From NCBI RefSeq assembly GCF_052088025.1, contig NZ_JBQCYD010000017.1, positions 1-49,679 on the forward strand: a DNA stretch of 49,679 bases. The letters are read 5' to 3'. Below, piece after piece: positions 7,936 through 15,646 of the stretch. This DNA comes from Anaeromonas sp052088025 (GTDB lineage Bacteria; Bacillota; Clostridia; Tissierellales; SIT17). How positions within the stretch are numbered: the first letter of the stretch is position 1; each line of letters begins with the position of its first letter. The translations under genes and the position numbers were made by a program. The notes below the pieces were generated by a model. It saw nothing but the letters and a program-made list of their open reading frames with translations, searched no databases and was not told the DNA's origin.

Positions 7936-8367
7936 TTATATTGATAAATTCCATATCATTGAATATTCAATTTCCCCGATTTTATTATCTTTCTTTTCTT
8001 CATATATTTTAAATTCATGTTTTTTATAAAATTTTACTGCCTTTAAATTTTTAGCATAAACATTTAATCTCAAAGTTGGATATTCTTTCTTGCATACATT
8101 AAGTAATTTTTCTCCTATTCCATTAGAATGATACTTGTTTGAAACAAATAGTCCTGCAATATATGACTTTTCCATAACTCCTATAAATCCCTTGATTTCA
8201 TTATTTTCTTCATAAACAAAGACAGTTGAATCGGGTAAAACATTCTTAACATAATCATAATTGCTTTTCCAGTATTCTTCCGAAATAAAGTCATGTGCTT
8301 TAATATTCTCTTCAATCCAAATTTTCATTACATCATCTATTTTTAATATATCTAATTCTTTTATCAT
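7936..8367 (-). CDS. GNAT family N-acetyltransferase (YjaB-like)
   Basis: This is a 143-residue acetyl-CoA-dependent transferase. The N-terminal IWIEENIKAHDFISEEYWKS is typical of the YjaB-like group. The acetyl-CoA site is read as VSNKYHSNGIGEKLL (about residues 94-108, the Q/R-x-x-G-x-G/A type loop), followed by LNVYAKNLKAVKFYKKHEF. The substrate is unknown. It stands alone between short genes. Confidence 0.85.
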   Translation of the reverse strand: MIKELDILKIDDVMKIWIEENIKAHDFISEEYWKSNYDYVKNVLPDSTVFVYEENNEIKGFIGVMEKSYIAGLFVSNKYHSNGIGEKLLNVCKKEYPTLRLNVYAKNLKAVKFYKKHEFKIYEEKKDNKIGEIEYSMIWNLSI

Positions 8368-8416
8368 TAGTTCTTCCCCTTATTTTACAATGTTTTGTTG
8401 CACATAATTCTACAAC

Positions 8417-8453
8417 TAAGATTCTTCACTTTGCTTAGGATGACAGAATTATC
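8417..8453. repeat. Short interspersed repeat, copy 1
   Basis: This intergenic segment starting TAAGATTCTTC and containing GATGACA resembles the segment at 15467-15503. It matches the widely seen 'gattcttcg...cagaatgaca' type of intergenic repeat. It lies between the GNAT gene and the 8457-8798 gene. Confidence 0.4.
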
Positions 8454-8456
8454 GAT

Positions 8457-8798
8457 TTAGAATTCTTTCATTCTTTCTATACTTTCTTTTACTACATATA
8501 CCATATCATCCTCTGCTCCTAGGCTAAAATTAAATATAATGCCTTGCCCACCTCCAGCTCCAATTGCTGAAATAAAAATATTATTTTCATGACCTACTAT
8601 AGTAACACTTAAACTTGCCCTATTTCCATTTCTCATAAAATATTTATCGTAAACCCTAACTGCTACATTTGTATCTTTAAAACTATAGTTACTTTCATCA
8701 ACCAAATTCATAGTTATTCCACTATTATTAATATCATTCTCTAAATGATTAACAACTTCGTCAAAGTTCCCTATAATATTTTCTTGATATTTTGCCAT
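8457..8798 (-). CDS. DUF6054-like protein
   Basis: This is a 113-residue soluble protein. The pattern AVRVYDKYFMRNGNRASLSVTIVG followed by a Gly-rich stretch, ISAIGAGGGQG, resembles the DUF6054 group, recalled from memory. The start has GGGGGTTAAATC upstream and lies 3 bases after the Nudix gene stop, so the two are cotranscribed. The function is unknown. Confidence 0.65.
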   Translation of the reverse strand: MAKYQENIIGNFDEVVNHLENDINNSGITMNLVDESNYSFKDTNVAVRVYDKYFMRNGNRASLSVTIVGHENNIFISAIGAGGGQGIIFNFSLGAEDDMVYVVKESIERMKEF

Positions 8799-8801
8799 GA
8801 T

Positions 8802-9374
8802 TTAACCCCCTATATTAATGATCCTTGCTTTATTTATAATTTTATTATAAATTTCAATTAAGTAAGGTTCATCCGAATACTTATCTAATTCAGAAATTTT
8901 AATCCATCCTACATCACTAGTTTCAGCTTCATTTAATATCAATTTTTCATTTTCATCTGCTATTAATATATAAGAAATATTTAAATGTAAATGAGAAGAT
9001 ACATATTTTCCTCTTTTAACATGTCCATATACTGGTATTATGTCAATAGAGGCTATTGTATCTGTCAAAGGTAAAACTTTAGAAATTCCTGTTTCTTCTT
9101 TAGCTTCTTTTATTGCAATTTTCAACATTTCTCTATCACCATCTGCATGACCACCAGTCCAAGCCCAAGTTTTATAAATATTATGATAAATCATCAGTGC
9201 TTTATCCAAAGACTTATTTAATATTAATCCTGAACTTGTCATATGAGCTATTTCATTTTCCCTAGTCAGTATATTATCACAGAATTTATCTATATAGTCC
9301 AATATAACTTTTTTATCATTTAATTCTTGTTCATTAAGTGGATTATATTTTCTTATTTCTTCAATGTAGTTCAT
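8802..9374 (-). CDS. Nudix hydrolase
   Basis: This 190-residue pyrophosphohydrolase acts on nucleoside diphosphate-linked compounds. The Nudix box is seen as GGHADGDREMLKIAIKEAKE, continuing ETGI (about residues 74-97). It has Lys in place of the usual Arg before the catalytic Glu cluster EAKEETG. The preceding N-terminal helix is typical of the group annotated as generic NUDIX proteins. It is paired with the downstream DUF6054-like gene. Confidence 0.88.
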   Translation of the reverse strand: MNYIEEIRKYNPLNEQELNDKKVILDYIDKFCDNILTRENEIAHMTSSGLILNKSLDKALMIYHNIYKTWAWTGGHADGDREMLKIAIKEAKEETGISKVLPLTDTIASIDIIPVYGHVKRGKYVSSHLHLNISYILIADENEKLILNEAETSDVGWIKISELDKYSDEPYLIEIYNKIINKARIINIGG

Positions 9375-9389
9375 AATTTCTCTTCTCCT

Positions 9390-9656
9390 TTATACAAAGC
9401 CAAACATTGCTATAATTACATAAAAGCTAAATATTAAAATAATATTTAATAATAGGAACAACCATTGTCTTTTATATATACTAAAAATACTTCCTATTAC
9501 TCCTAAAATAGGATTGATAAATATACTTACAATTCCTATAGGTCTAGGACCTTGCCCTACTAAGTTTTCTAAACTATCATAGGGAATTATAAAAGCTATA
9601 ATTAATAAAACTATGCCTATTATTAATGTTAATTTGGGTATGATTTTAGTTTTCAA
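9390..9656 (-). CDS. Small membrane protein, unknown
   Basis: This is an 88-residue protein with three hydrophobic segments. The TTG start overlaps the stop of the nucleotidyltransferase gene (TTGA), with AGGAGG upstream, so its translation is coupled to that gene. No family is recognised. Confidence 0.65.
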   Translation of the reverse strand: MKTKIIPKLTLIIGIVLLIIAFIIPYDSLENLVGQGPRPIGIVSIFINPILGVIGSIFSIYKRQWLFLLLNIILIFSFYVIIAMFGFV

Positions 9657-10213
9657 TTTTCCGCCTCCTTAGATAATATATTCTCAATTTTCTCTCTCGT
9701 CTCTACTGTCAACCTTCCTTTTAATGCTCTTTGTAATAGATTTGGGTTTTTAATACCTTTTAAAAGAAGTTGTTTTTCTATTAGTTCTGATTTGTATTCT
9801 CTATTTGGAATCAGATTATATATTACGTACCAATCTTCTAAAGAAGTAAAAGGAATATTAACTCCATTAATAATTCTAAATTCAGATATAGAATTACCAT
9901 TAAAATCATATTCAAATACTCCACTTTTATGCTTAATTGCAAATCCTGCCATTACATCAATATCAGTACCATCTATTATATACTCATAAAAATATTTAGT
10001 TGAATATATATCAGTTTTTTCCCATTTTTTCTTTTTACCAATACCTTTTAGTATTTCATCTGCTTTGTGAATATCCTTTATATCTACAAAAATATCTATG
10101 TCATTTGGTTTATCGATAAGTCCAAATTGATTTAAAAGTACTGAAGCACCTACTGCCCATCTTATATTTGAATTATTAAGTTTTTCTCCGATATAACTAA
10201 GTGTCTCAAGCAT
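9653..10213 (-). CDS. Nucleotidyltransferase-fold protein
   Basis: This is a 186-residue protein of the polymerase-beta-like nucleotidyltransferase superfamily. WAVGASVLLNQFGLIDKPNDIDIFV (residues about 19-43) gives the G-[AS] helix and the D-I-D metal site. A third acidic residue is in TDIDVMAGF (about 93-101). It resembles aminoglycoside-type or toxin MNT-type transferases, but no HEPN partner is adjacent. The downstream gene encodes a small membrane protein. Possible roles are unknown. Confidence 0.75.
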   Translation of the reverse strand: MLETLSYIGEKLNNSNIRWAVGASVLLNQFGLIDKPNDIDIFVDIKDIHKADEILKGIGKKKKWEKTDIYSTKYFYEYIIDGTDIDVMAGFAIKHKSGVFEYDFNGNSISEFRIINGVNIPFTSLEDWYVIYNLIPNREYKSELIEKQLLLKGIKNPNLLQRALKGRLTVETREKIENILSKEAEN

Positions 10214-10264
10214 TTTATCTATCTCCTTCTATTCTAGCAAGCCCTACTTCTATTCTACCCCTAA

Positions 10265-10636
10265 CTAAGGTATAATTCCAAATCCAATAATAATCAATAT
10301 AGAATATATAAGCAATAATATATTTCCTCCAAAACCTATTTTAGATAATATTTTAATTATTCTATTTTTTGATACCTTTGAATTTTTAATATATAACTCT
10401 CCTAAGCGTAGATAAATTAATAATATAAATAAATTTAAAATACTTGAAAAAAATATTGGTAAAAGCTCAGATCCTTTTATCCTTAACCCTGACATTAAAG
10501 CAAATATACTAAAAATCAACAATAAATATGATATAATAATTAAAAAAATTCTAATAAATCTAACAAAAACTTTAATAATTCCACCTCGCTTTAAATTACC
10601 AGAATAAAGCACAAGATTCACTTCTTTTTCTTCCAC
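10265..10636 (-). CDS. Membrane protein, unknown
   Basis: This protein of up to 123 residues has three hydrophobic segments after a short polar N-terminus. The start is uncertain. The GTG at 10636 lacks a clear ribosome site, and the GTG at 10621 has GGTGG upstream and may be the true one. It follows the 10687-11109 gene and probably belongs to the XRE-controlled unit. Confidence 0.55.
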   Translation of the reverse strand: MEEKEVNLVLYSGNLKRGGIIKVFVRFIRIFLIIISYLLLIFSIFALMSGLRIKGSELLPIFFSSILNLFILLIYLRLGELYIKNSKVSKNRIIKILSKIGFGGNILLLIYSILIIIGFGIIP

Positions 10637-10686
10637 CTTTTCATAGCGTTTTTGTAACTATATCAGTGTTATAACCTATTATTAAT

Positions 10687-11109
10687 TTACATCTCTTTAT
10701 CATATTTGAAACGAAAATATATTCCATAAATTAGACTAAATATAAATGCAAAAACAAAAATAAAAATAACTCTTAAATCAACTTCCATTAATCCAAGGAA
10801 TGCAGTTAATCCTGGAAACACAAATATCAACATATCATATGTTTTAGCTTTTGCTCTATTAGCTATCATGATATTTCTTTCATCATTTTCATCAATTTCA
10901 ATTTGTTCTTTAATATTTGGTTTGTTTTTAAGTGTCTTTTCAATCATAATATTACTAATGCCACGGCCAAATAAAACTGCCCCTAAACCTATACAAATAT
11001 TAAGTAAAACTAATACAATGCCTTGTGAATATTGCCCTAAAAAAATTCCAATTACCGCTAATAATGCTCCTGCTAAAGTGAAAATTAAACTCCTTTTATT
11101 TTTTTCCAT
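10687..11109 (-). CDS. Membrane protein with the IDENDERN motif, XRE-operon type
   Basis: This 140-residue protein has two hydrophobic segments at each end and a central cytoplasmic stretch, IEIDENDERNIMIANRAKAK. That motif is common in small firmicute membrane proteins encoded next to XRE repressors. It is the third gene after the XRE regulator, with GGAGG before its ATG. The function is unknown; it may take part in membrane stress or metabolite sensing. Confidence 0.7.
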   Translation of the reverse strand: MEKNKRSLIFTLAGALLAVIGIFLGQYSQGIVLVLLNICIGLGAVLFGRGISNIMIEKTLKNKPNIKEQIEIDENDERNIMIANRAKAKTYDMLIFVFPGLTAFLGLMEVDLRVIFIFVFAFIFSLIYGIYFRFKYDKEM

Positions 11110-11139
11110 TTTATTACCTCCCTAGGCATAATGCTTTTA

Positions 11140-11583
11140 CTATTTATATTCTTTAAGTAGTTTTTTAAATATAACAATTCCAATTACATACATAAATACT
11201 AAGAGAATTCCTAGATAAATAACCAATAAATCTGAATCTATTACATCTAAAGCACCAAGCATTCCAAATACTATTATAGAAATTCCAATAATAATTAAAG
11301 TTATATTATATGCAATACGACCTGAACGATTTCTTAAGTTTTCTTTCAGTTCATCTTTAAGATTTATCTGTTCTTCTTCTAATTTTTTCTTATACTCATC
11401 TCTTCTTTTAGGAGATGACCAATATAAGTATTTTAAAACTATACTTATACCCCCTATAACTCCTCCAATTGAAATACTAAATAACATAGAACCTAAAGAA
11501 CTATCAATTCTAATAGTAAAAAATGAACTTATTACACCTATTAGAATATAAACTAATCCAATATACAAATTATCCTTCTTCAT
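11140..11583 (-). CDS. Membrane protein of the XRE operon
   Basis: This 147-residue protein has about four hydrophobic segments separated by a charged helix, rich in Lys/Glu/Arg, around residues 55-85. I start at the ATG at 11583, which has GGAGG 8 bases upstream; a longer form would begin inside the regulator gene without a ribosome site. It overlaps the regulator stop by 14 bases, so the two are translationally coupled. No family is recognised. Confidence 0.7.
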   Translation of the reverse strand: MKKDNLYIGLVYILIGVISSFFTIRIDSSLGSMLFSISIGGVIGGISIVLKYLYWSSPKRRDEYKKKLEEEQINLKDELKENLRNRSGRIAYNITLIIIGISIIVFGMLGALDVIDSDLLVIYLGILLVFMYVIGIVIFKKLLKEYK

Positions 11584-11788
11584 CACTATTTCCTCCTTTA
11601 TTTGGGAAAAATATTTGCTCAATGTTTAACTCAAAAAAGTCTGATATCTTAAAAGCTAAATCTAAAGAGGGATTATACTTACCATTTTCTATGGCACTAA
11701 TTGTCTGTCTTGAGACTCTCAGTATCTTTGCAAAGTCTCCCTGATTTAAACCCTTATCTTTCCTTAGTTTTTCAACTATATTATCCAA
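11570..11788 (-). CDS. XRE/Cro-CI family repressor
   Basis: This is a 72-residue single-domain helix-turn-helix protein. GLNQGDFAKILRVSRQTISA (about residues 14-33) is the HTH, followed by IENGKYNPSLDLAFKISDFF, the classic YgzD/YvaO-like pattern. The TTG start has GAGAGG 9 bases upstream. Its promoter is flanked by two copies of a 20-bp dyad (11805-11868), so it is likely autoregulated and controls the downstream membrane genes to about 10.3 kb. Confidence 0.9.
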   Translation of the reverse strand: MDNIVEKLRKDKGLNQGDFAKILRVSRQTISAIENGKYNPSLDLAFKISDFFELNIEQIFFPNKGGNSDEEG

Positions 11789-11804
11789 ATATAATCATCC
11801 TCTC

Positions 11805-11868
11805 TTTTGCCAAGTTACCTTTACAATTATATTATCAATTCCTTTTATTTTTGTCAAGGTCCCTTTAC
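11805..11868 (-). promoter_or_regulatory. XRE-operon promoter between two operator copies
   Basis: TTGACA (11857-11852) and TAATAT (11834-11829) are 17 bases apart. Two 20-bp direct repeats that differ at three positions sit at 11849-11868 and 11805-11824, 44 bp centre to centre. Each has a small inverted repeat, AAGGGACCTT or AAGGTAACTT. One repeat overlaps the -35 box and the other lies just past the start site, a typical repressor layout. Confidence 0.75.
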
Positions 11869-11909
11869 AAAAAAATATTTTTAGCTTAAAAACTTTAAAA
11901 TATAGAAAA

Positions 11910-11945
11910 AGGAGAAGCCATGATTATTCATGGTTTCTCCTCCTT
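11910..11945 (-). terminator. Terminator of the ParB-like gene
   Basis: A 13-bp stem, GGAGAAACCATGA with TCATGGCTTCTCC (one wobble), is followed by TTTTT on the minus strand. It ends the 11953-12273 transcript. Confidence 0.85.
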
Positions 11946-11952
11946 TAATTAT

Positions 11953-12273
11953 CTAATTATCTTTTTTATCTAAATCATTTTGCAAGTCTTTACATCTATT
12001 TATCCACAATATTTCATAGTCTTCTTTTGTAATTATTCTTTCTTCCAATTTAGAGATATTTATTAATTCAACACCAATTTTATATAGTGCAAATGCCCTA
12101 GTATGACCATCCGTAAAAATTATTCTTCCATTTAATTTTTTAATTGGTATAGGTTTATATTTTTTAAGAGTATTATGATTTAACCATTTAGAAACTTCTT
12201 TTAATTTATCCTCAGATATAAATAACTGGGAGGGCTGAATATCTAATATTTTCATTTTTAATGTTTCTGTCAA
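11953..12273 (-). CDS. ParB/sulfiredoxin-fold domain protein
   Basis: This is a 106-residue protein. The segment IIFTDGHTRAFALYKIG (about residues 51-67) matches the D-G-x-H/R nucleotide-binding turn of ParB/Srx-like domains. The N-terminal KILDIQPSQLFIS is the usual first strand. The start is TTG, with GAGGTGA 6 bases upstream. It carries no DNA-binding domain, so it is not a chromosome-partition ParB. The function is unknown. Confidence 0.65.
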   Translation of the reverse strand: MTETLKMKILDIQPSQLFISEDKLKEVSKWLNHNTLKKYKPIPIKKLNGRIIFTDGHTRAFALYKIGVELINISKLEERIITKEDYEILWINRCKDLQNDLDKKDN

Positions 12274-12316
12274 TTGGTTTCACCTCTGTTTCTATGAAAT
12301 ATAATTTCTATTAAAC

Positions 12317-12988
12317 TTATGGATTCTTGGGCTGTTCTAAATCTTCATTATCAAAAAAATTTGTCCCATCATTTGTGTTAGAAGCATTTAGACCAAACAT
12401 AGAGATATACTTTTCTCCATCTATTTCATAATGAATTCTAATAATATTATAATACAAAAAATACTTTTCATATTGAGTTTTATATGTCTTTATCTTATAG
12501 CTATATCTTTTCTCTGTTTTTTCTAATTTATCTTTTATAATTTTATTATTTTCAGTAGTATAAGGAGCAGTATCTGCTGATTCTTCTGGAACTTCTATTT
12601 CTATCTCCGGTATACTATCTGTTTCTACCCTTTTCTCATCTTTAATAAAAGTTATATATATAATGTCATTATCACCTTTAAGATGAACTGCTGGGATATC
12701 ACCTTCTACATTACCAGAAATTGTATCCATTATTTTTTCAATTTTATTTTCACTAAATTTCCTATATTCATCTTCTTGGTAAGTTCTGATAATAGGATTT
12801 CTAGTTTCACTTTTATCATTAATATCTACTTCTATTTTTACATTAGTTTCAGATATATTTCTCTCATCTTCTGGAGTGGGTCTAATTGCACGATCTATAT
12901 AGAATATAATCCCCGCTAACACTATAAAAAATATTAATATTACAAAAAATATAATTTTAAGTGTTTTTATTGCTATAACTTTATTCAT
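12317..12988 (-). CDS. Membrane-anchored extracytoplasmic protein, unknown
   Basis: This is a 223-residue protein with a single N-terminal hydrophobic segment (about residues 9-30). An acidic, Glu/Asp/Lys-rich extracytoplasmic domain follows. No lipobox, catalytic motif or family is recognised. The ATG has AAGGAGGG upstream. It lies 44 bases before the ParB-like gene on the same strand. Confidence 0.65.
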   Translation of the reverse strand: MNKVIAIKTLKIIFFVILIFFIVLAGIIFYIDRAIRPTPEDERNISETNVKIEVDINDKSETRNPIIRTYQEDEYRKFSENKIEKIMDTISGNVEGDIPAVHLKGDNDIIYITFIKDEKRVETDSIPEIEIEVPEESADTAPYTTENNKIIKDKLEKTEKRYSYKIKTYKTQYEKYFLYYNIIRIHYEIDGEKYISMFGLNASNTNDGTNFFDNEDLEQPKNP

Positions 12989-13097
12989 TTTGTCCCTCCT
13001 TATAATATATAGAGTTAAAGAATCATTGCTTGGCCATAATTATACTAATATGTAGTAGCCTTATACTAAAAATATCAATAGCTACTTAATCTTCATT

Positions 13098-13289
13098 CTA
13101 AATTTCAGCTTCTTGATTCTTATATAATGTCTTTATGACCGAAAATATACGCCCACCTGCCCAAACAAGTAAGATAGAGTATATAAGTCTACTGATTAAA
13201 GCTTCTTCATTACTAATTAAATTAGACATTACTGCAAAAACTCCTAAAAAACAAAGTATATCTATAAATTTATTGATTTTTTTATCCAA
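13098..13289 (-). CDS. Small two-helix membrane protein
   Basis: This is a 63-residue protein with two hydrophobic helices (about residues 8-25 and 33-52). The start is TTG with AAGGAG 10 bases upstream. No family is recognised. Confidence 0.5.
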   Translation of the reverse strand: MDKKINKFIDILCFLGVFAVMSNLISNEEALISRLIYSILLVWAGGRIFSVIKTLYKNQEAEI

Positions 13290-13333
13290 CTTTAAACTAC
13301 TCCTTTATAAAAACTACACATTTATTTTAATTT

Positions 13334-13900
13334 CTAAAATTCATATTCAAAATACTCTTTTACAAAATTAGCCATAGGTTTTTCATTATCATTTTCTATA
13401 TAATCAAGGTCAGTATCATAGAAATATAAATATGCTATACTCTTTTTCTTATCAGATGTTCCAATCATACCAAATGATTTTGGGTATTCTCCATTATAAT
13501 TGTTATTTTCATCTACTATTTTAAAGTCATAACTATTAATGGAAAACTCGTACTCAGGGATATAATATTTCCTTTCATCAGCATCGGAAACAACTTTTCG
13601 TTTTAAAAAACTATATATTTTTGTTAACTTTTCTTTTTCATTCTCATAGGTTTCTTCATCATGTTCAGCAACAAGAGTAATTGCATCTGACGCAAAAAGT
13701 ATTATTGATTTATTATTATATTTATATGATATATTTTTGTACTCAGGTAAATCTTCAATATCAGGCATAAAATCTTTAACATCCGTATCAATATCTCTTC
13801 CATTATTAATATAATGGTTAATATCAGTACTAGATTTACTACATCCAGTAAACATTAGTATTGTAAGAATCAATAATATAAATAAATATTTATTTCTCAT
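13334..13900 (-). CDS. Putative lipoprotein, unknown
   Basis: This is a 188-residue protein. Its signal ends in the lipobox MFTGC, so Cys20 would be lipidated, and an acidic alpha+beta domain follows. No known family. It could be exported and anchored, like the lipoprotein at 5440-5895, but the two do not look related in sequence. Confidence 0.65.
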   Translation of the reverse strand: MRNKYLFILLILTILMFTGCSKSSTDINHYINNGRDIDTDVKDFMPDIEDLPEYKNISYKYNNKSIILFASDAITLVAEHDEETYENEKEKLTKIYSFLKRKVVSDADERKYYIPEYEFSINSYDFKIVDENNNYNGEYPKSFGMIGTSDKKKSIAYLYFYDTDLDYIENDNEKPMANFVKEYFEYEF

Positions 13901-13979
13901 ATCTAATCCATCTCCCGAAAAAATCTTTTGAATGTTTCATAATTTTTCAATTCTATGTAATAATATATGAAATTTATAC

Positions 13980-14183
13980 TTAGTCTTCTTTCATCCTTTC
14001 AAGTATAATAGTAGCATGATTTCCGTCAACAGATGAAAACAATGCATTGCCACTTCCTTTTATGTTGCTTATAATATTAGATATTCTCCATCCTTTTTTT
14101 GCATAATCATTTAAAGTATCCTCTAATTCCTCGGTAAGGGTTAAGTTACCAAGATTACATTTAAAAACTTTATATTCATACAT
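13980..14183 (-). CDS. DUF4177 domain protein
   Basis: This 67-residue protein fits DUF4177, with YEYKVFKCN at the start, a central LNDYAKKGWRI and ATIILER at the end. DUF4177 proteins are small alpha/beta units of unknown role, common in firmicutes. The ATG has AAGGAGATG upstream. Confidence 0.85.
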   Translation of the reverse strand: MYEYKVFKCNLGNLTLTEELEDTLNDYAKKGWRISNIISNIKGSGNALFSSVDGNHATIILERMKED

Positions 14184-14218
14184 AGTAAATACATCTCCTT
14201 ATATTTAAAAGATTGTCC

Positions 14219-14617
14219 TTATGGGTGTTGACCCCTTTTATTTGCCACAACTCTTAGATTAAATATTTTAAAATAGAATTGAGAAACAACAATTAATGCA
14301 AAAAAAGCTCCAGATATAATCAGCCTGTATGTTAAATTTGGAATTAAATTTACTAGAAATAATATAGGTACGATTAAAGGAACACTAATTCGGTAAAAGG
14401 GTGTTGATGTTATTTCTATTATATCTCCATCTTTAACTGTTATTTTATTACTGTTAGCTGTGAATTGTGTGACTTTTAAGTTAGCTTTACCTTCAGGAAT
14501 TTCAATTTCTATATGTTCTTTCTCCTTAATACTAGCTGCTCTTTGTCCATTTAATTTTATCTGAATTTTTGAAGCCACCCCTAACCATCCAGTATTCCGT
14601 TTAATAATTATAGACAA
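14219..14617 (-). CDS. Protein with a PEGA-like beta domain and two membrane helices
   Basis: This is a 132-residue protein. The N-terminal 65 residues read as a beta-rich domain (IKRNTGWLGVASKIQIKLNG, ...IEIEIPEGKANLKV), like the small PEGA or DUF2846-type domains. Two hydrophobic helices follow, with a short basic tail. The start is TTG with GGGAG 8 bases upstream. The function is unknown. Confidence 0.6.
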   Translation of the reverse strand: MSIIIKRNTGWLGVASKIQIKLNGQRAASIKEKEHIEIEIPEGKANLKVTQFTANSNKITVKDGDIIEITSTPFYRISVPLIVPILFLVNLIPNLTYRLIISGAFFALIVVSQFYFKIFNLRVVANKRGQHP

Positions 14618-14672
14618 ATTATCATCTCCCTCTGTTGTCTTGTATTTATTTTAAAATAAACAATAAAAGAAT

Positions 14673-14957
14673 TTATTCTTTATATTTTCGTTCCAAAAGT
14701 ATGGGGGTTGTATTAACTACAATAGATATAATTGTCAAAATCCATAATACCCTTTCCATACCAGGAACTACATCTAATAAAGCTGACCAATCTTCTACTT
14801 TTACCCATCCAGATACAAGGCTGTATTCTGCACAAAGAGTCAATGCTGTAAATGATAATCCCATTGCCATGGCAAACTTATAATCCTTTCCAGTCTTATA
14901 CATATACAAATTTATAAAAGTAGCTACTATAGCAATAAGCCCTAATATTATCCACAT
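14673..14957 (-). CDS. Three-helix membrane protein, unknown
   Basis: This is a 94-residue protein with three hydrophobic helices and the conserved-looking region LCAEYSLVSGWVKVEDWSALLDVVP. Similar small proteins occur beside XRE regulators in clostridia. The ATG has GGAGGT upstream. No function is known. Confidence 0.65.
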   Translation of the reverse strand: MWIILGLIAIVATFINLYMYKTGKDYKFAMAMGLSFTALTLCAEYSLVSGWVKVEDWSALLDVVPGMERVLWILTIISIVVNTTPILLERKYKE

Positions 14958-15029
14958 AATTATACCTCCATTATATTGTTATTTATGTCACATAGTATAA
15001 AGAATGTGTAATAAATAACTTCTAATTTA

Positions 15030-15185
15030 TTACTCATCAGAGTTGCTTCCACTCGCTAATACTCCAAAGATAATCCCTAAGCTAAGTCCTAGAGGTAAGT
15101 TTTTAAATATTATTCCAAATGCACTTCCCAGTGAAATTCCTATTGCAAGATAGGAGCCTCTATTAGATTTATTGTTATCATCCAT
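15030..15185 (-). CDS. Glycine-rich small membrane protein (51 residues)
   Basis: This open frame is preceded by GAGGAGG at the right spacing. It encodes MDDNNKSNRGSYLAIGISLG followed by SAFGIIFKNLPLGLSLGIIFG and a polar tail. The G-x3-G pattern in two short hydrophobic stretches is like the glycine-zipper small proteins of firmicutes. It is too short for most length cut-offs. The function is unknown. Confidence 0.7.
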   Translation of the reverse strand: MDDNNKSNRGSYLAIGISLGSAFGIIFKNLPLGLSLGIIFGVLASGSNSDE

Positions 15186-15262
15186 ACATAACCTCCTCAA
15201 AGTTTTAGTTCGCTATATTCTACTATTATGACACCATTATAAAGAATATGTAACTTCTAATT

Positions 15263-15451
15263 TTACTTAAATTTCTCAGGTTTTTCAACTCTCATTTCTA
15301 TTATATATCCACACTCTGTACAAATATCTGCTATTATAGGTGAACCAAACTTAAATCTACTTTTAATAGGGAACATGGAACCTTCTCCATAAGTATCTCC
15401 TTGACCAATTTCTTCACAACCACATTTAGGACATTTATCACTTTTAATCAT
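15263..15451 (-). CDS. Small zinc-ribbon protein
   Basis: This is a 62-residue protein with two Cys pairs: CPKCGCEE near the N-terminus and CTECGY near residue 45. They would bind one zinc ion. It resembles the short ribbon proteins often misnamed TFIIB-type. The ATG has GAGGTGG upstream. The role is unknown. Confidence 0.75.
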   Translation of the reverse strand: MIKSDKCPKCGCEEIGQGDTYGEGSMFPIKSRFKFGSPIIADICTECGYIIEMRVEKPEKFK

Positions 15452-15466
15452 TATACCACCTCGTTT

Positions 15467-15503
15467 TAAGATTCTTCGCTTGATCTCAGAATAACAATAT
15501 CAT
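15467..15503. repeat. Short interspersed repeat, copy 2
   Basis: This segment, starting TAAGATTCTTCGCTTGATC and containing CAGAATAACA, is similar to 8417-8453. It lies upstream of the zinc-ribbon gene at the edge of the accessory block. Confidence 0.4.
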
Positions 15504-15553
15504 TTTCTATGCTTGTATAAATTATATCATTTTTACCATTTAATTAAAAACAT

Positions 15554-15596
15554 AAAAAAAGAAAAGCAGAAGAATCTTACTTTTTCTTCCACTTTC
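15554..15596 (-). terminator. Terminator of glmS
   Basis: On the minus strand a stem (GAAAGTGGAAGAA with TTCTTCTGCTTTTC, containing wobbles) is followed by seven T residues. It lies about 50 bases past the glmS stop. Confidence 0.75.
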
Positions 15597-15646
15597 CTTT
15601 TAAATATTATTTTATTTTTCGACAACATATTTCCCCGGAAATATAT

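Noticed and set aside
9653..10213. HEPN-MNT toxin-antitoxin pair
   Set aside because: No HEPN-like gene with an RxxxxH motif is adjacent; the neighbour is a small membrane protein.
11953..12273. Chromosome-partition ParB or plasmid replication locus
   Set aside because: Only the nuclease/CTPase-fold N-domain resemblance is present; there is no HTH, parA or parS nearby.
8417..15503. CRISPR array or transposon ends formed by the interspersed repeat
   Set aside because: There are only two diverged copies 7 kb apart with no regular spacing, no transposase and no target duplications.
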